55,925 nt of DNA from Gammaproteobacteria bacterium (GCA_903970185.1 CAJCIC010000076.1:1-55925), one strand, 5' to 3'; shown: positions 19,646 to 28,139, counted from the first letter of the stretch. Made by a program: numbers and translations. The notes: a model not told the origin generated them from the sequence alone.

Positions 19646-20263
19646 ATGCCCCAACACCTTCTTTCGCTCGAACGTCTGCTGCAGTTTCACGACGCCCTGA
19701 TCACGAGCGACGGTCAGCACACGGATGGCGCCTTGCCGCTCTCGCAAGACCAGCAATTGAGCCGGGCCATCGTCGACAACCACCGCTTTAATTGCCTGCT
19801 TTGGGCCGAAGAGGATCTGGCGCGCAGGCTCGATGTTCCCGATAGCGCCATTGCCGCCAACAAGCGCGCCATCGATGGCTTCAACCAGAAACGCAACGAT
19901 GCCACCGAACGCATCGACGAGGCGCTATTGAATCACCTGGCTTCGATCGTGCCCCAGGCCACGGCCAGCCAGAATTCGGAAACACCCGGCGCGATGATCG
20001 ATCGCCTGTCGATTTTGGCATTGAAGACGTATCACATGCGCCTGCAAACACTCAGGCGCGACGTCGACGATCAGCATCGCCGACGCTGTGCGGAAAAGCT
20101 CGAGCTGCTGCTTGAGCAGCGTCGCGACCTGAGCTTGGCGCTCGAGCGCGTGCTCAGCGGCTGCGTCAGCGGCGAGACCTACTTCAAGGTCTATCGTCAG
20201 TTCAAGATGTACAACGACCCGAGCTTGAATCCCCAGCTCTATGGCAAGGCCAGCCCGCAGTGA
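19646..20263 (+). CDS. DUF4254 protein, glycan-locus associated
   Basis: A 205-residue soluble helical protein matching the DUF4254 pattern: an N-terminal FHDALI segment, the core VDNHRFNCLLWAEEDLARR, then KRAIDGFNQKRNDATERIDE, NSETPGAMIDRLSILALKTY, and a C-terminal coiled region ending YRQFKMYNDPSLNPQLY. The function of the family is unknown; it is usually found next to lipopolysaccharide-type glycosyltransferases. Here the stop overlaps the GTG start of a family 9 glycosyltransferase by four bases, so it is translationally coupled to it. No strong ribosome-binding site precedes ATG 19646. Confidence 0.8.
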   Translation: MPQHLLSLERLLQFHDALITSDGQHTDGALPLSQDQQLSRAIVDNHRFNCLLWAEEDLARRLDVPDSAIAANKRAIDGFNQKRNDATERIDEALLNHLASIVPQATASQNSETPGAMIDRLSILALKTYHMRLQTLRRDVDDQHRRRCAEKLELLLEQRRDLSLALERVLSGCVSGETYFKVYRQFKMYNDPSLNPQLYGKASPQ

Positions 20264-21360
20264 GCGTGCGCGCCCCTGCCGCATGGGATGATTGGTATCA
20301 GCGAGCGCTTGACCCGGAAGCAAGAATACTGATCGTGCAGCGCGAGAACATCGGCGATCTCGTGCTGTCGACGCCATTTTTCAGGGCCCTGAAAACGGCA
20401 TTGCCCAACGCCACGATCGATGTCCTGGCCAATAGCTATAACGCACCGGTGCTAGACGGCAACAGCGCCATCAACACCTGCTATGCGTACACGAAACTCA
20501 AGCATCGCAAACCCGGGCAGTCGCGCCTTGGCATCGTCTTTGATACCTGGCGACTACGTTCCACCTTGCGCGCAAACCACTACGACCTTGCCATCGTCAT
20601 GGGCGCGCGACTCTCGGCGCACGCTTTGGCGCTGGCGCGCGCGGCGCGCGCGCGCCACATTGCCGCCTTCGTTGGGCAAGGTGCGAGCAGCGATGGCGTC
20701 GACCTGCCCGTTGCGATGACCGGCTTGCCCGAGCACCCACCCCGGCTGCACCGCTTCCTGCTCGAAAAGCTGCTGCCAGAGGCGGCCCGCGCCGGCTTGC
20801 CGCCCAGCCTGCCGGCCTGCGAAGTGACGGTCGACGCCGCCTTGAGGCAGGACATCGCCAAAGGCGAGAATCTCGGGCCCGGGGACATGCTCTTCGCCTT
20901 TCACATCAGTGCGCGCAAGCTCGATCAGCGCTGGGGCACCGAGCAGTTTGCCGAGCTGATGCACCGTGCGCACAAGCGCCATGGCGCGCGTCTTCTCCTG
21001 CTTTGGGCGCCAGGCGCCGCAGGCAACCCGACCCACCCTGGCGACGACCAAAAGGCCGAAGAGCTGCTCGCGCTGACATCCGATCTTCCTGTCATCGCAC
21101 GCCCGACCGAATCGCTTGCCGGGCTGATCGGCCTGCTCTCCTTTGCCAGCCTTGTGGTTTGCAGTGATGGCGGCGCGATGCACATTGCAGCCGCCCTGAA
21201 AAAGCCGCTGGTTTGCATGTTTGGCAATTCGGATCCTGAAGTCTGGCAGGCCTGGGCAACGCGCCAGGTCATTTTGCGCGACCCCTCGCACAAGGTCGCA
21301 GCGCTTGCAGTCGATACCGTCGAGGAAGCACTCAACAGGCTTTTGAAGAACCCGGCGTGA
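20260..21360 (+). CDS. Glycosyltransferase family 9 (heptosyltransferase-like), first copy
   Basis: A 366-residue GT-B enzyme. The N-terminal Rossmann half has ILIVQRENIGDLVLSTPFFR and IDVLANSYNAPVLDGN. The C-terminal half has FHISARKLDQRWGTEQFAEL, LLLLWAPGAAGNPTHPGDD and the nucleotide-sugar motif VCSDGGAMHIAAALKKPLVC, followed by MFGNSDPEVW. Family 9 enzymes transfer heptose or a related sugar from an ADP- or GDP-activated donor to lipopolysaccharide core or another glycan on the cytoplasmic face. The acceptor is unknown. It starts with GTG 20260 inside the DUF4254 stop codon and ends in a four-base overlap with the next GT9 gene. It shares only fold-level similarity with that gene, so the two probably add different residues. 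Confidence 0.87.
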   Translation: MSVRAPAAWDDWYQRALDPEARILIVQRENIGDLVLSTPFFRALKTALPNATIDVLANSYNAPVLDGNSAINTCYAYTKLKHRKPGQSRLGIVFDTWRLRSTLRANHYDLAIVMGARLSAHALALARAARARHIAAFVGQGASSDGVDLPVAMTGLPEHPPRLHRFLLEKLLPEAARAGLPPSLPACEVTVDAALRQDIAKGENLGPGDMLFAFHISARKLDQRWGTEQFAELMHRAHKRHGARLLLLWAPGAAGNPTHPGDDQKAEELLALTSDLPVIARPTESLAGLIGLLSFASLVVCSDGGAMHIAAALKKPLVCMFGNSDPEVWQAWATRQVILRDPSHKVAALAVDTVEEALNRLLKNPA

Positions 21361-22376
21361 AGATCCTTGTTCTCAAGCGCGACAAGCTGGGTGATCTGCT
21401 TCTGACGTCGCCGCTCTTTGCGAAACTCAGGCTCGCCTATCCCGAAGCACGGATCGAACTTCTGGCCAGCGAATACAACGCGTGGGTGGCGCAAGGCAAT
21501 CCCAACCTCGACTTCATTCACGCCTATCCGCGCGTGCGCATCGGGCGGCGCGTGGCTGTGGGCGCGGCCTTGCGCCAGCTCGTCCAGTTCTCAAGACTCA
21601 GGCGCAACCACTATGACCTCGTCATCGTTGCGCAAGGCGAGGATTCAGCGCGGGCCATCGAGCGCGCCTTGTGGCTCTCGGCCAGGCGCGTCATTGCCTA
21701 TGCGTCCAAACCCGAACGCTACGGCAAGAAGCTGACCGATGCGCTCGCCCCTCCAGACAGCGGACATGAGGCCGAGCGGCTCCTGGGCCTGCTGCAGCCG
21801 CTTGGCATTGACACGCGACTTGACGACGCGGCACCGTTTTTCGAATTGCCGCCAAGCGCAAAGAGCCAGGCGCGATCGTGGCTTGGCACGCAAGGCATCG
21901 AGCCGTCCCGCTATATTGTGCTGGGGCTTGGCGCAAGACGTGCGAGAAAGCAGCCCACAACCGAGCAGATTGTGCGCTGGATCGAGCATGTCCAAGCCAC
22001 CTACGGCCTGGCTACCGTCTTCATGTGGACGCCGGGTGCCTCCAACAGCCCGCTCTATCCGGGGGACGACGCCATCGCCGAGCCGGTGCTCAAGGCCAGT
22101 CCCAAGGGGCTTGTGCCTTTTCGCGGTCCCTTGCAACCTGCGCTTGGCCTGATCTGGGACGCGAGGACCAGCATCTTTCCCGATAGCGGTCTCATGCATT
22201 TCGCCTCGGCAAGCCAAGGCCGCGTCCTCGGGCTTTTCGGTGACACGCCTGAATTTGCCGCCAAATGGGCGCCGCTTGGATCAGACTCGATGCACCTGAT
22301 CGCGCCACGCGTCTCGGAGATGGACGACGTGCATGTCTTTGATGCACTGGCGGCGCTGATCAACAAGCGAGCCTAG
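21357..22376 (+). CDS. Glycosyltransferase family 9 (heptosyltransferase-like), second copy
   Basis: A 339-residue GT-B enzyme, the third gene of the coupled operon. It opens directly with KILVLKRDKLGDLLLTSPLF (donor/acceptor loop with Asp), then IELLASEYNAWVAQGNPNLD. The C-terminal half has YIVLGLGARRARKQPTTEQI, VFMWTPGASNSPLYPGDD, and FPDSGLMHFASASQGRVLGL, the family 9 signature in the form DSGLMHFA. It starts at GTG 21357 in a GTGA overlap. Its TAG stop shares the bases CTAG with the stop of the opposite-strand SDR gene. The role is inferred as the next sugar transfer in the same glycan. Confidence 0.87.
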   Translation: MKILVLKRDKLGDLLLTSPLFAKLRLAYPEARIELLASEYNAWVAQGNPNLDFIHAYPRVRIGRRVAVGAALRQLVQFSRLRRNHYDLVIVAQGEDSARAIERALWLSARRVIAYASKPERYGKKLTDALAPPDSGHEAERLLGLLQPLGIDTRLDDAAPFFELPPSAKSQARSWLGTQGIEPSRYIVLGLGARRARKQPTTEQIVRWIEHVQATYGLATVFMWTPGASNSPLYPGDDAIAEPVLKASPKGLVPFRGPLQPALGLIWDARTSIFPDSGLMHFASASQGRVLGLFGDTPEFAAKWAPLGSDSMHLIAPRVSEMDDVHVFDALAALINKRA

Positions 22377-23134
22377 CGGATGCGGGCGCCGCCATCGACC
22401 ACGATCGCCTGACCGGTGATATACGCTCCGGCGCGACTGGCAAGCATCACGGCGATACCGCCGATGTCATCGGGCTCGCCAATACGTCGAAGCGGCAATT
22501 CGCTCTCGACCATCACCCTGACCGCGGGATCCTCATGGATCGCGCGAGCAAAATCGGTCCGCACCACCCCCGGTGCAATGCAGTTCACGCGAATATTGTC
22601 CGGGCCGAACTCGACTGCGAGATTGCGCGCAAGCTGCATGTCGGCCGCCTTCGACAGGTTGTAGGCGCCAATCACCGCGGAGCCGTGCAGACCGCCAATC
22701 GAAGAGACCAGGACGATCGCACCATCGCGCTTGGCGGCCATATCCGGGCGCACCCGATTGCATAGCCATATCGCGCTCAAGACGTTGTTGTGCATGACCT
22801 TGGCGAACACCTCGTCGGTGAGGCCCGTCGTCGGGCCGTAGTAAGGGTTGCTGGCCGCATTGCACACCAGGATATCAATCGGACCAAATTCCTTGCGGGT
22901 GGTGGCAACCAGCGCATCGACGTCGTCAAGGCGCGAGATATTGGCGGCGATCGCCAGCGCGCTTAGGCCTTCACCCCGAAGCGCCTCGGCCACAGCCTCG
23001 GCAGCGTCGCGCTTGCGGCTTGAGACCATCACGCTTGCGCCGGCGCGCGCGAGCTGCTCGGCGATCGACTTGCCGATGCCACGACTCGATCCGGTGACAA
23101 TCGCAACCTTGCCCTGCAGATCAAAGATCTTCAC
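22373..23134 (-). CDS. Short-chain dehydrogenase/reductase
   Basis: A 253-residue classical SDR. NAD(P)-binding TGSSRGIGKSIAEQLARAG, the NNAG-like motif written here as CNAASNPYYGP, catalytic Ser in LVSSIGG, and YNLSK as the Tyr-Lys pair are all present. The C-terminus AYITGQAIVVDGG is typical. Arg35-Lys36 after the second strand (SSRKRD) suggest NADP(H) preference. It is an oxidoreductase for an unknown alcohol or ketone, possibly 3-hydroxyacyl-like. The start is GTG 23134, overlapping the symporter stop by four bases, so uptake and oxidation of the same compound are plausible. Confidence 0.9.
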   Translation of the reverse strand: MKIFDLQGKVAIVTGSSRGIGKSIAEQLARAGASVMVSSRKRDAAEAVAEALRGEGLSALAIAANISRLDDVDALVATTRKEFGPIDILVCNAASNPYYGPTTGLTDEVFAKVMHNNVLSAIWLCNRVRPDMAAKRDGAIVLVSSIGGLHGSAVIGAYNLSKAADMQLARNLAVEFGPDNIRVNCIAPGVVRTDFARAIHEDPAVRVMVESELPLRRIGEPDDIGGIAVMLASRAGAYITGQAIVVDGGARIR

Positions 23135-24699
23135 GCCGAAGCTTCAAGTTCGGCAAGCGGGACATCCTCGTAGTCGCCAGCGACCGTGCTGTCCTTGCGC
23201 GCGCTCCTGTCCAGGGTGCGGCAGAGCGCGCTTGCCACGACCGAGACGGCGATGTTCAGAATCAGTGCATAAAGGGCCGCATAGCCCGGGATGGTCAGAG
23301 CACCAACGTGCAGGTTGTAGTTTGCATTCTTGAATTCATTGCTATAGGCAACCCAGGTGCCAAAACCGATACCCACCAGCCAGCCGAAAAGCAGGCCACG
23401 GTGATCAAGCCAGCGCGTATAGAGCCCGAAAATGATTGCTGGCAGGGTCTGGATAATCCAGATGCCGCCTAGGAGCTGCAACTGGATCGCATACTGCTGG
23501 GGCACGCCAACGATGAAGATCAACGCGCCTGCCTTGACGACCAGGGAGACCGTCTTTGCCACCTTCGCTTCCTGCGCGTGAGTGCAATCGGGCCGGATGA
23601 ACTCCCGGTAGATATTGCGCGTGAAAAGATTCGCGGCGGCAATCGACATGATGGCCGCCGGCACCAATGCGCCGATGGCGATTGCGGCAAAGGCCACGCC
23701 GACAAACCAGCTTGGGAACATGTGCAAGAACAGGGCCGGCACTGCGAACTGCGCCTTGTAGGTCTTGAAATACGGCGCGTATTCGGGCAGCTTGTCAACG
23801 CCCGCGACGTAGGCCATGTAGCCCAGTAGCGCGATCAGCCCGAGGAGTAACGAGTAGGCCGGCAGCAAAACCATGTTGCGGCGGATGGTATTGCCGTCCT
23901 TGCTGCTCAATACCGCCGTGATCGAGTGCGGATAGAGGAACAGTGCAAGGGCCGAACCCAGTGCCAGCGTTGCGTAGGCCGAAAAACCATTCAGGCTATC
24001 TGCACTCGGTGCCTTGAGCAAAAGGCGATCGATCGGGATCCTGGCGAACATCGCGGCAAAGCCGCCCAGTTTTGCCGGGATGATGAACATCGCCGCGATG
24101 ATCGTGACGTAGATCAAGGTGTCTTTCACAACCGCAATCAGGGCTGGCGCGCGCAGCCCGCTGCTGTAGGTATAGGCGGCAAGGACAATGAAGCTGATGA
24201 CAAGCGGCATCTCCCCGATCCATCCTTCGGTCGGAAAGCCAAGCGCCGCAATCACGACCTGAATGCCCACGAGTTGCAAGGCAATGTAGGGCATCGTCGC
24301 GATGATGCCGGTAACGGCGATCGCCAGCGCCAGGAGCGGGCTCTGGTAGCGGCCGCGAACGAAGTCCGCCGGTGTCACATAGCCATGACGCCTTGACACC
24401 GCCCAAAGCCTTGGCATGACGAGAAATGCGAACGGATAAATCAGGATCGTGTACGGTACCGCGAAAAATCCGAGCGCGCCGGCACCGAACACCGCCGCCG
24501 GAACGGCAATGAAAGTGTAGGCGGTGTAGAGATCCCCGCCGATCAGAAACCACGACACCATGGTGCCAAAGCGGCGTCCGGCAAGGCCCCATTCGTTAAG
24601 ATTTGCCAGGTCGCCCCGGCGCCAGCGCGCAGCGACAAAGCCCAAAACCGTGACCAGCACGAAGAAAAAAATGAATACGCCGATGGCGACCATGTCCAT
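23131..24699 (-). CDS. Sodium:solute symporter, MctP-like monocarboxylate type
   Basis: A 522-residue integral membrane protein with about 13 hydrophobic helices of the SSS (LeuT-fold) family. It opens VAIGVFIFFFVLVTVLGFVA, followed by LNEWGLAGRRFGTMVSWFLI, a typical SSS motif, and YVTPADFVRGRYQSPLL. The small DUF3311 partner directly upstream is characteristic of MctP-type permeases for lactate, pyruvate, alanine or other monocarboxylates. ATG 24699 is preceded by CGGAG at good distance. The stop is coupled to the SDR gene. Which acid is carried cannot be read from the sequence. Confidence 0.88.
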   Translation of the reverse strand: MDMVAIGVFIFFFVLVTVLGFVAARWRRGDLANLNEWGLAGRRFGTMVSWFLIGGDLYTAYTFIAVPAAVFGAGALGFFAVPYTILIYPFAFLVMPRLWAVSRRHGYVTPADFVRGRYQSPLLALAIAVTGIIATMPYIALQLVGIQVVIAALGFPTEGWIGEMPLVISFIVLAAYTYSSGLRAPALIAVVKDTLIYVTIIAAMFIIPAKLGGFAAMFARIPIDRLLLKAPSADSLNGFSAYATLALGSALALFLYPHSITAVLSSKDGNTIRRNMVLLPAYSLLLGLIALLGYMAYVAGVDKLPEYAPYFKTYKAQFAVPALFLHMFPSWFVGVAFAAIAIGALVPAAIMSIAAANLFTRNIYREFIRPDCTHAQEAKVAKTVSLVVKAGALIFIVGVPQQYAIQLQLLGGIWIIQTLPAIIFGLYTRWLDHRGLLFGWLVGIGFGTWVAYSNEFKNANYNLHVGALTIPGYAALYALILNIAVSVVASALCRTLDRSARKDSTVAGDYEDVPLAELEASA

Positions 24700-24712
24700 G
24701 TGCTACTCCGGC

Positions 24713-24907
24713 TCAGGGTCGCGTCATCGTGAAGACAACGGCGACGATAATCGAGGACAAGGCCACCCAGAGCAGCTGGTACCAGTAGAAGAACGGGAAT
24801 CCGAGCCACGCCGGCTCGGCCGAGTTGTAAGACGGCACCCAAAGCATCGCGATATAGGGCAGCGCGAGAAGAAGCAACCACGCCTTGCCGTGTGATTTGG
24901 ACTGCAT
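24713..24907 (-). CDS. DUF3311 small membrane protein, symporter partner
   Basis: A 64-residue protein with two predicted membrane helices (WLLLLALPYIAMLWVP and LLWVALSSIIVAVVFTM) joined by the diagnostic loop AEPAWLGFPFFYWYQLLW. This is the DUF3311 pattern. Such proteins are nearly always encoded just before an SSS symporter and are taken to be an accessory subunit. GGGAG stands 4 bases before ATG 24907. The gap to the symporter start is 13 bases. Confidence 0.9.
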   Translation of the reverse strand: MQSKSHGKAWLLLLALPYIAMLWVPSYNSAEPAWLGFPFFYWYQLLWVALSSIIVAVVFTMTRP

Positions 24908-25030
24908 AAGTCTCCCGATCCTTTTTTCGGCGCGTGGATTCTCGCCGGTTGTTCTTGGTGGACGCGAAAGCGCCGCTCAGCGTCAATTGTAACGAGGCCG
25001 CGCGCTCGGCCACGTCAGGGAAATCCCGCA

Positions 25031-25729
25031 CTACTGCGCAACGACTCCGAAGCGCCGTTGCCAGCGCACGCAGACATGCACCGCTGCGATCACAACCCAG
25101 GACGCAAGCTTGAGCGAAGGCGGCATGAAAGGACGCCTGACATCGAGCAGAAGCGCGCTTCGCACCTCGCTGCTGTGATTGCGAACTTCGTGGACAAACG
25201 TGTCGTCCCAGAGCAGGCACTGGCCCTCTGAGAGCGCGTGGCGGCGGCCTTCGATGGTCAACACCGCCGCGGGCTCGCCGTTCTCGTCTAAGGGCACGCG
25301 CAGGCCGAGATGAAAGCGCATGACACCGCGAAAGGGGCCGCGATGCGCGGGGATGTGCTTGCCGGGAGCAAGAAACGAGATCGAGGCGGAGATCACTTCC
25401 GGGTGATCACGCAAGAGCGCAGCCAGCGTCGGGCAGCGTGCAAGATTGGAGGTGATCGCAACTCCATAGGCCTTGAGCACAAAAAGACGCCAGTCACGCT
25501 CGTCGTTGGCCGATATTTCTGCCTGTGCCGGCATGAGTTCATGAAAGCGCGGCACGCGATCCAAGCCTTGGGCGATCGCATCGGTCTCAAGCGCAATTGC
25601 ATGCCAGGCGGCCTGAAAATCTCGCCCCGCCGGAAACATCACGGCCGCATCGAGTACCGATGCGCCCGTCATGCGACGATCAAAGACACCGCGAACGACA
25701 GCGCCGGCCCAATCGTAGATGCGACTCAT
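25031..25729 (-). CDS. Aspartyl/asparaginyl beta-hydroxylase family protein (LpxO-like)
   Basis: A 232-residue 2-oxoglutarate/Fe(II) dioxygenase-type protein. SFLAPGKHIPAHRGPFRGVM and RFHLGLRVPL contain the first iron His and the oxoglutarate Arg. LLWDDTFVHEVRNHS followed by RSALLLDVRRP gives the second His and the distal Arg. The short C-terminal hydrophobic stretch (SWVVIAAVHVCVRW) suggests membrane association, as in LpxO, which 2-hydroxylates lipid A acyl chains. LpxO-type is a reasonable guess, but protein or small-molecule hydroxylation cannot be excluded. It follows the acyl-CoA synthetase gene by 18 bases on the same strand, so the two are probably one unit. Confidence 0.8.
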   Translation of the reverse strand: MSRIYDWAGAVVRGVFDRRMTGASVLDAAVMFPAGRDFQAAWHAIALETDAIAQGLDRVPRFHELMPAQAEISANDERDWRLFVLKAYGVAITSNLARCPTLAALLRDHPEVISASISFLAPGKHIPAHRGPFRGVMRFHLGLRVPLDENGEPAAVLTIEGRRHALSEGQCLLWDDTFVHEVRNHSSEVRSALLLDVRRPFMPPSLKLASWVVIAAVHVCVRWQRRFGVVAQ

Positions 25730-25747
25730 GGCAACACCTGCGTGCAG

Positions 25748-27169
25748 TCAGCGGGCCTGGCCAACCAGGCTTGCGACGAGGCGCGCCAGTTCGAGCCGCA
25801 ACACCTTGCCGCCGGACCCCCGCGGAATCTTGTTCAATCGCAATATGCGAATGTGACCAAAATTTCCGCCCAGATGCCTGCCGACTGCCGTGGCAAGCTG
25901 GCTGTCGTCACCAGGCGCATCGACCACGGCAACGTAGAGTTCGTGAATCCCGTCGGGCCCGGGAATGGTGCAGACTGCAGAATCTCCCGCGATAGCGCCG
26001 CGCATGAGCAAATCCTCGATTTCTTCAGCGGCGACCTTGAGGCCGCCGACATTGAGCATCGCGTCGGGTCGGCCAAGCACGAGCAGGCGTCTTGGCGACA
26101 CGATTTTGCCCATGTCGCCCGTATCAAACCAGCCGCCTTGCAGATAGCGACGATCGTGCTCGGGCTCGAGATAGCCCGATATCTGCGACGCAGAGCGAAC
26201 ACGAATGCGGCCCAATTCGCCATCGGGCAGCACCTTGCCCTCGTCATCGACGACCTCGACTTCGACATCGGGAAGAATATCTCCTGCGCCATCGGCATCG
26301 ACGACCGAGATCGGCCCGGTTTCATTGGCGCCGTAACCGTCGTGCACGGTTGCATGCAGCTTGCCCACAGCGCGGCTGCGCAATGCCAGGGACAGTCGAG
26401 CGCCCATGGAAATCAGGACCAGGGGGTGCGTCGGTGCATAGTCCTGTGGCAGAACATCAAGCAGATGCCTCACATGGATCGGCAAAAGCACGATGTGGGT
26501 GGCACGCGCGAGCACCACCGCGGCGGCCATGCCGGCCTGGAACATGACGCATCCGCGCATGCGCAGGCAGGCGCGCGCAGTCGAGTACACGCCGCCCACG
26601 GTAATCGGCATGGCGACGACAAAGCGGCTTGCACGATGAAGCCCGTATTGCCAGATGCGGTCGTGCTCACGCAAGGTCAGCGCTTTAGCCGGAAGGCGCA
26701 TGGCCTTGGCTGCGCCCGTCGTGCCTGACGTCGTCAGGACATATCCGCGTCGCTCCACCGCCGAACCCACTGCCAGCGCTATCCCTTTCACAGCCATCGC
26801 GGCACGCAACCATTGCGGCGTGAGCTTGCCAAACGGCACGCCGGCGACCGGCGCTTCAGGCGCAAGAATCAGATCGCAGTGAACCAGGACCTTGTCGATG
26901 CCGGGATCGCTGGGTTGCATGAACGGCAATGTGACGACACCGAGCGCCTCGAGCGCGAGCATGGTCATGAAATGCAGATAATCGTCCGGACAGGCAACGC
27001 CGACAAGTTTGCCAGGACTGATCGGCAGGCTGCGCAGGGCGGCAATCAGCGCCGACAGGCGCTCCAGAAGCTCGCCGTAGGTCAATTCAACGCCATCGGC
27101 ATGGATCGCAGGCGAAGCCGGACTGCGGCGCGCATGAAACGCGATGACTTCGAGCATCATGGTCGGCAA
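25748..27169 (-). CDS. AMP-forming acyl-CoA synthetase/ligase (ANL superfamily)
   Basis: A 473-residue adenylate-forming enzyme. P-loop YVLTTSGTTGAAKAMRLPAK, the A5 motif DGYGANETGP, the hinge region WFDTGDMGKI plus LVLGRPDAMLNVGGLKVA, and the A10 lysine motif IPRGSGGKVLR are all present, so adenylation and thioester formation should both work. It is shorter than Acs (about 650 residues) and lacks the Acs N-terminal region. The acid substrate (fatty, aryl or amino acid-like) cannot be named. It is translated just before the LpxO-like hydroxylase. Two starts three codons apart (27169, 27160) are possible; the longer is given. Confidence 0.87.
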   Translation of the reverse strand: MPTMMLEVIAFHARRSPASPAIHADGVELTYGELLERLSALIAALRSLPISPGKLVGVACPDDYLHFMTMLALEALGVVTLPFMQPSDPGIDKVLVHCDLILAPEAPVAGVPFGKLTPQWLRAAMAVKGIALAVGSAVERRGYVLTTSGTTGAAKAMRLPAKALTLREHDRIWQYGLHRASRFVVAMPITVGGVYSTARACLRMRGCVMFQAGMAAAVVLARATHIVLLPIHVRHLLDVLPQDYAPTHPLVLISMGARLSLALRSRAVGKLHATVHDGYGANETGPISVVDADGAGDILPDVEVEVVDDEGKVLPDGELGRIRVRSASQISGYLEPEHDRRYLQGGWFDTGDMGKIVSPRRLLVLGRPDAMLNVGGLKVAAEEIEDLLMRGAIAGDSAVCTIPGPDGIHELYVAVVDAPGDDSQLATAVGRHLGGNFGHIRILRLNKIPRGSGGKVLRLELARLVASLVGQAR

Positions 27170-27234
27170 GACTCAAACACGAAGGTTCACGGTGAAAACA
27201 TGGGCAGGCACAGAACCTGCGAAGAAGCCTCATT

Positions 27235-27600
27235 ATGAATACACAACGTGATCGACATCGCGGCCCCTATTTATCCGCCGCTGCGGGCAGCTACAGTGCA
27301 CCCTATCTCGATTTGTCGTACTCGGTTGACACCGACCAGTTGAGTCAGGAGCCGATCGTAACCCGCGACGGCGCAAGGTTTACGATTTTCATCGATGAAA
27401 TCCCGTTCGAGTTTGCAATTACGCGACAGGCGCTTGAGGACATCGAGGGCGCGCGCAGCGCGCAACCCGATCTCGCTCAGATATTCTTTCGCAATCGTGA
27501 AAGTATTGAAGCCATCGCGCGCGAGTTGGTCGACTCCGGTTTGCGTTGGCCCAATCTCGTGATTCGCATGCAAGACGTTGGCGTTGGACAGCGTACATAG
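27235..27600 (+). CDS. Hypothetical protein, DUF1488-like
   Basis: A 121-residue soluble protein. After an unstructured, Tyr-rich N-terminus (about 40 residues) comes RFTIFIDEIPFEFAITRQAL then EDIEGARSAQPDLAQIFFRNRESIEAIARELV. This strand-strand-helix pattern with a late REsIE-AIA helix resembles DUF1488 proteins, which have no known role. The resemblance is by eye and weak. Only a poor AAGAAG-type ribosome-binding site precedes ATG 27235. It is divergent from the acyl-CoA synthetase and is followed by a strong bidirectional terminator, which supports a real transcription unit. Confidence 0.6.
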   Translation: MNTQRDRHRGPYLSAAAGSYSAPYLDLSYSVDTDQLSQEPIVTRDGARFTIFIDEIPFEFAITRQALEDIEGARSAQPDLAQIFFRNRESIEAIARELVDSGLRWPNLVIRMQDVGVGQRT

Positions 27601-27634
27601 ATCGCTTCAGACACCGAGCCCTACGAGATGCGGG

Positions 27635-27671
27635 GCAAGAAAAAGGCGCCCGATGGGCGCCTTTTTCTTGC
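27635..27671. terminator. Bidirectional intrinsic terminator, perfect 17-bp inverted repeat
   Basis: The arm gcaagaaaaaggcgccc (27635-27651) and its exact complement (27655-27671) flank a 3-base loop. The GC-rich inner stem is bordered by A5 on one side and T5 on the other, so it works on both strands. It lies between the convergent hypothetical gene (ends 27600) and lipoprotein gene (ends 27691). Confidence 0.93.
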
Positions 27672-27690
27672 CTGCTACTGTTGCGACCGG

Positions 27691-27831
27691 TCAACGTTCC
27701 CAGTAATGGTGATAGCCATATCCGTAGCCATAATACGGCCCCCTTTCGGGAACGACAACGCAACCTGACACAGCGGCAACGCTGATCAGGGCAGCGCTTG
27801 CAAGCACGATGCGGCGAAGAATGGTTTTCAT
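27691..27831 (-). CDS. Very small Tyr/Gly-rich lipoprotein
   Basis: A 46-residue product. Residues 1-23 form a lipoprotein signal (MKTILRRIVLASAALISVAA) ending in the lipobox VSGC, with Cys24 as the modified residue. The mature part is only about 23 residues (CVVVPERGPYYGYGYGYHHYWER), rich in Tyr and Gly. The shape, a short lipoprotein ending in YGYGY and His, recurs in proteobacteria as hypothetical proteins. The reading frame runs further upstream, but ATG 27831 is where the signal peptide begins. AAAGAG lies 6-11 bases before it. The function is unknown; an outer-membrane location is inferred from the absence of Asp at position +2. Confidence 0.75.
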   Translation of the reverse strand: MKTILRRIVLASAALISVAAVSGCVVVPERGPYYGYGYGYHHYWER

Positions 27832-28139
27832 GTTTTTCTCTTTAGAACGACTGTCCTTGTTAGGTCCTCTGCCCGCCTTGTGGTTCCTGCCTAAGATGTG
27901 ACAGCGAGTAACGGGAATGAGAGGTGTCGCCGCGACTTGCGATGCCGCTATGCGCGTCAGTTTGCGATTGACCATTGGCGGCATCCCGTTTGCTCCATCC
28001 GTTTTCGCCGCGCGCCCAGCCAAGCTGCCAAGACGCCGAGGCAGACATTGCATTAAACGCGATTGCGTCGGTCAAATAAACCGTGGTATCTGTGCGTGGC
28101 TTTGTCACCTCTCTGAAGTGAACGTTGCCAAGGACACTG
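27832..28139. other. 308-base gap between divergent genes
   Basis: This stretch separates the small lipoprotein (minus) from the Nramp-related gene (plus), so it must hold both promoters. I see no sigma-70 pair good enough to annotate. AAGGA five bases before 28140 is the ribosome-binding site of the transporter. No ORF, tRNA or strong hairpin was seen. Confidence 0.5.

Noticed and set aside
25310..26728. 472-codon plus-strand ORF antisense to the hydroxylase and acyl-CoA synthetase
   Set aside because: Both covered genes have complete family motifs; the antisense product is low-complexity His/Arg-rich and lacks a ribosome-binding site.
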